The translations under genes were made by a program, and so were the position numbers. The notes under the pieces are model-generated. The model made no database searches. It worked only from the letters and a program-made list of their open reading frames with translations, and was not told the origin of the DNA. From an uncultured Scytonema sp. (GTDB lineage: Bacteria; Cyanobacteriota; Cyanobacteriia; Cyanobacteriales; Nostocaceae): a DNA stretch of 35,210 bases. This document shows positions 33,522-35,210 of this stretch, in pieces (the first letter of the stretch is position 1; each line of letters begins with the position of its first letter). The stretch covers positions 1 through 35,210 of the forward strand of contig CALMVQ010000278.1 of assembly GCA_937873135.1 (NCBI GenBank), given 5' to 3'.

Positions 33522-35054
33522 ATGAATATAATACATGTATGTGTCATTGGAGCTGGAATCAGTGGTTTGGTGGCAGCTAAGACTTTTTTGGAAGAAGGCT
33601 ACGACGTTACCTTGTTCGAGAAGCAAAAGGGAGTTGGCGGGGTATGGGAAAAGTCGAGGACATATCCAGGAGTTACGACTCAGACTGTGCGAGATGCATA
33701 CGCTTTCTCCGATTATCCTATGCCTGCATCTTACCCTGAATGGCCGACAGGGGAACAAGTCCGGAATTACCTCGAATCCTACGCCCAACACTTTGGCGTT
33801 TTAGAAAAAATCCAGTTTGGAATGGAAGTGACTAACGTTGAGAGAAAGACTGGAGGGCATTCAAAATGGATTGTTACTACCAAGACTCAAGGTGAAACAA
33901 CAAAACAGAAGCATGAATTTGACTTTGTTCTAATATGCAATGGGACTACCAATATCTCAAATATTCCCAATTTACCTGGGAAAGAAGAGTTTACAGCATC
34001 TGGAGGCAAAATACTTCATTCCAGTGAGTTTAATGACTCCTCTCTCATCAAAGGTAAGCGAGTCGTTGTCCTTGGCTTTGGTAAGTCTGCATGTGATATC
34101 GCCACCTTTGCGGCTGCCAACACCTCTGAATGCACTCTGATATTCCGTAAAGCCGATTGGAAGATCCCCATGTTTTTTCTGGGTTTAATTAACTTTAAGT
34201 ATGTGCTGCTGACGCGGTTTGCAGAGACTTTGTTCCCTAAGCGTCAACTGCAAGGCATGGAAAGGTGGCTACATATTGTAGGAAAGCCTCTAATATCTGC
34301 TTTTTGGTGGACGAACGAGATGCTTTTGCGACGCCAGTTCCATCTAGAAAGTTGTGGGATGCTGCCGAAAGAATCATTGGTTAAATCAGTGACATGTACT
34401 CTTGGCGTAGCTCCTCAAGGGTTCTACAAGCATGTGCTTTCAGGCAAAATCCGCTCTCAACAGACGAGTATAGCTAAATTTGTCGCTGGAGGTGTATGTC
34501 TGGCAAATGGTGAACAATTGCAGGCAGATGTGGTCATTTTTGGCACGGGATTCCGCCAACACATTCCCTTTCTTGAAGAAAAGTACCGTCGATTAGTCAT
34601 GGATGAGCAGGGTAATTTCCACTTATACCGCAATCTCATTCACCCTGAGATCCCAAATCTAGGTTTTGTCGGCTACAACAGCAGTTTTTTTTGTCCGTTA
34701 ACATCCGAGATTGGATCTTGGTGGTTGGCAGAGTTTGTCAACGGCAATTTAGCAACACCATCACCCGAGGAAATGTATCAGGCAATAAAGGCAGAAAAGC
34801 TCTGGAGGTACGAACGATCTTATGTTTCATATGGTGGAACCTGCGTGATCCCGTATAGCTTCTATTACATCGAACAACTCTTAAACGACATGGGTGTCAG
34901 CAATCAGCGCCAAGGCTGGAAAAAGATTCAAGAGATGATGATGCCTTTAAATATATCGGCATACAAATATGTTCGGCAGCAATTACGCGATAGAAAATTT
35001 TCGACAGGAAAATGTAGAAGAAATACCGAATCATTACTCAGGAGCATTGTTTGA
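33522..35054 (+). CDS. Flavin-containing monooxygenase (FMO family)
   Basis: 510 residues. The FAD-binding motif is VIGAGISGLVAAKTFLEEGY (G-A-G-I-S-G at 10-15). VGGVWEKSRTYPGV follows, then the NADPH-binding GFGKSACDIA (near 183-192). The ATG-type motif DVVIFGTGF (near 337-345) links the two domains. The FMO fingerprint region reads ASGGKILHSSEF, a close variant of FxGxxxHxxxF. No signal peptide; a hydrophobic stretch at about 215-230 may associate it with membranes. The family oxygenates N- or S-containing nucleophiles, or carbonyls in Baeyer-Villiger enzymes; the substrate here is unknown. It stands alone in an AT-rich setting, so it may be an accessory or acquired gene. Confidence 0.88.
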   Translation: MNIIHVCVIGAGISGLVAAKTFLEEGYDVTLFEKQKGVGGVWEKSRTYPGVTTQTVRDAYAFSDYPMPASYPEWPTGEQVRNYLESYAQHFGVLEKIQFGMEVTNVERKTGGHSKWIVTTKTQGETTKQKHEFDFVLICNGTTNISNIPNLPGKEEFTASGGKILHSSEFNDSSLIKGKRVVVLGFGKSACDIATFAAANTSECTLIFRKADWKIPMFFLGLINFKYVLLTRFAETLFPKRQLQGMERWLHIVGKPLISAFWWTNEMLLRRQFHLESCGMLPKESLVKSVTCTLGVAPQGFYKHVLSGKIRSQQTSIAKFVAGGVCLANGEQLQADVVIFGTGFRQHIPFLEEKYRRLVMDEQGNFHLYRNLIHPEIPNLGFVGYNSSFFCPLTSEIGSWWLAEFVNGNLATPSPEEMYQAIKAEKLWRYERSYVSYGGTCVIPYSFYYIEQLLNDMGVSNQRQGWKKIQEMMMPLNISAYKYVRQQLRDRKFSTGKCRRNTESLLRSIV

Positions 35055-35210
35055 ATTAAAAATTCAAACCTAAATAATTATAGCGATTCTCAGTTGTGTC
35101 TCATAGATTCTCGCTCTCACCCCCAGCCCCTCTCCCAAGTTTGGGAGAGGGGTGCATGCTAAGTACAGCGTTGCATTAATTCGTAGCGAATTGACAGAGG
35201 AAAACTTTTG
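35055..35210. other. 3' flanking region with a strong palindrome
   Basis: No ORF visible up to the window end. The inverted repeat at 35127-35152 is the only structure. Confidence 0.5.
35127..35152. repeat. 12-bp inverted repeat CCCCTCTCCCAA
   Basis: Positions 35127-35138 pair perfectly with 35141-35152 across a 2-base loop. A related degenerate copy is at 33217-33245. Common cyanobacterial intergenic repeat; here possibly terminating the monooxygenase transcript. Confidence 0.75.

Overview
The window is chromosomal DNA of a cyanobacterium, most likely a filamentous one of the Nostocales type. The evidence is frequent HIP1 octamers (GCGATCGC), small photosystem subunit genes (psbX, and a psaX-like gene), Ycf66, a cyAbrB regulator, a helical carotenoid protein, a bilin-binding GAF kinase, and many short palindromic or heptameric intergenic repeats. 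There are no rRNA genes, no CRISPR array, no intact transposase and no phage genes.

Layout. 1-2400: a geranylgeranyl-reductase-like flavoprotein and a small conserved protein. 2402-5865: a large four-GAF histidine kinase on the minus strand, split by a frameshift from a 5-bp tandem duplication. 6.3-8 kb: a CPBP membrane protease and a cyAbrB regulator with a very acidic tail. A 1.86-kb gene-free stretch (7944-9799) with repeats and foldable segments leads to the succinate dehydrogenase iron-sulfur subunit. 10.9-14 kb: two tandem WD40/PD40-type lipoproteins, Ycf66, psbX and a YggT protein. 14.2-16.1 kb: accC and tRNA-Leu(GAG). 16.4-21.3 kb is a plus-strand run: a chorismate-lyase-like protein, a DUF3352 protein, ccsA, lipA and psaX. 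21.4-25.6 kb: a branched-chain amino acid permease, a hybrid histidine kinase, larE and a small membrane protein. 26.6-29.1 kb: a compact operon of a degenerate HtrA-like protein, an HtrA-like protein with an intact triad, and a LuxR-type regulator whose receiver lacks its phosphorylation residues. 29.1-30.7 kb: a HAD phosphatase overlapping queG. 30.9-35 kb: a helical carotenoid protein, a PlsC-like acyltransferase, a probably truncated gene and a flavin monooxygenase.

The best candidate for an undescribed system is the three-gene operon at 26578-29086. None of the three proteins shows an export signal, so this looks like a cytoplasmic protease/pseudoprotease pair translationally coupled to a phosphorylation-independent regulator. 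Second is a family of intergenic elements (6005-6115, 25653-25798, partial copy 9021-9048) in which the core between inverted repeats lies in opposite orientation relative to its flanks.

Many other genes are housekeeping or photosynthetic: lipoate synthesis, cytochrome c maturation, biotin carboxylase, queuosine synthesis, quinone-precursor synthesis and photosystem subunits. All names rest on reading motifs and on memory of protein families; no database search was possible.
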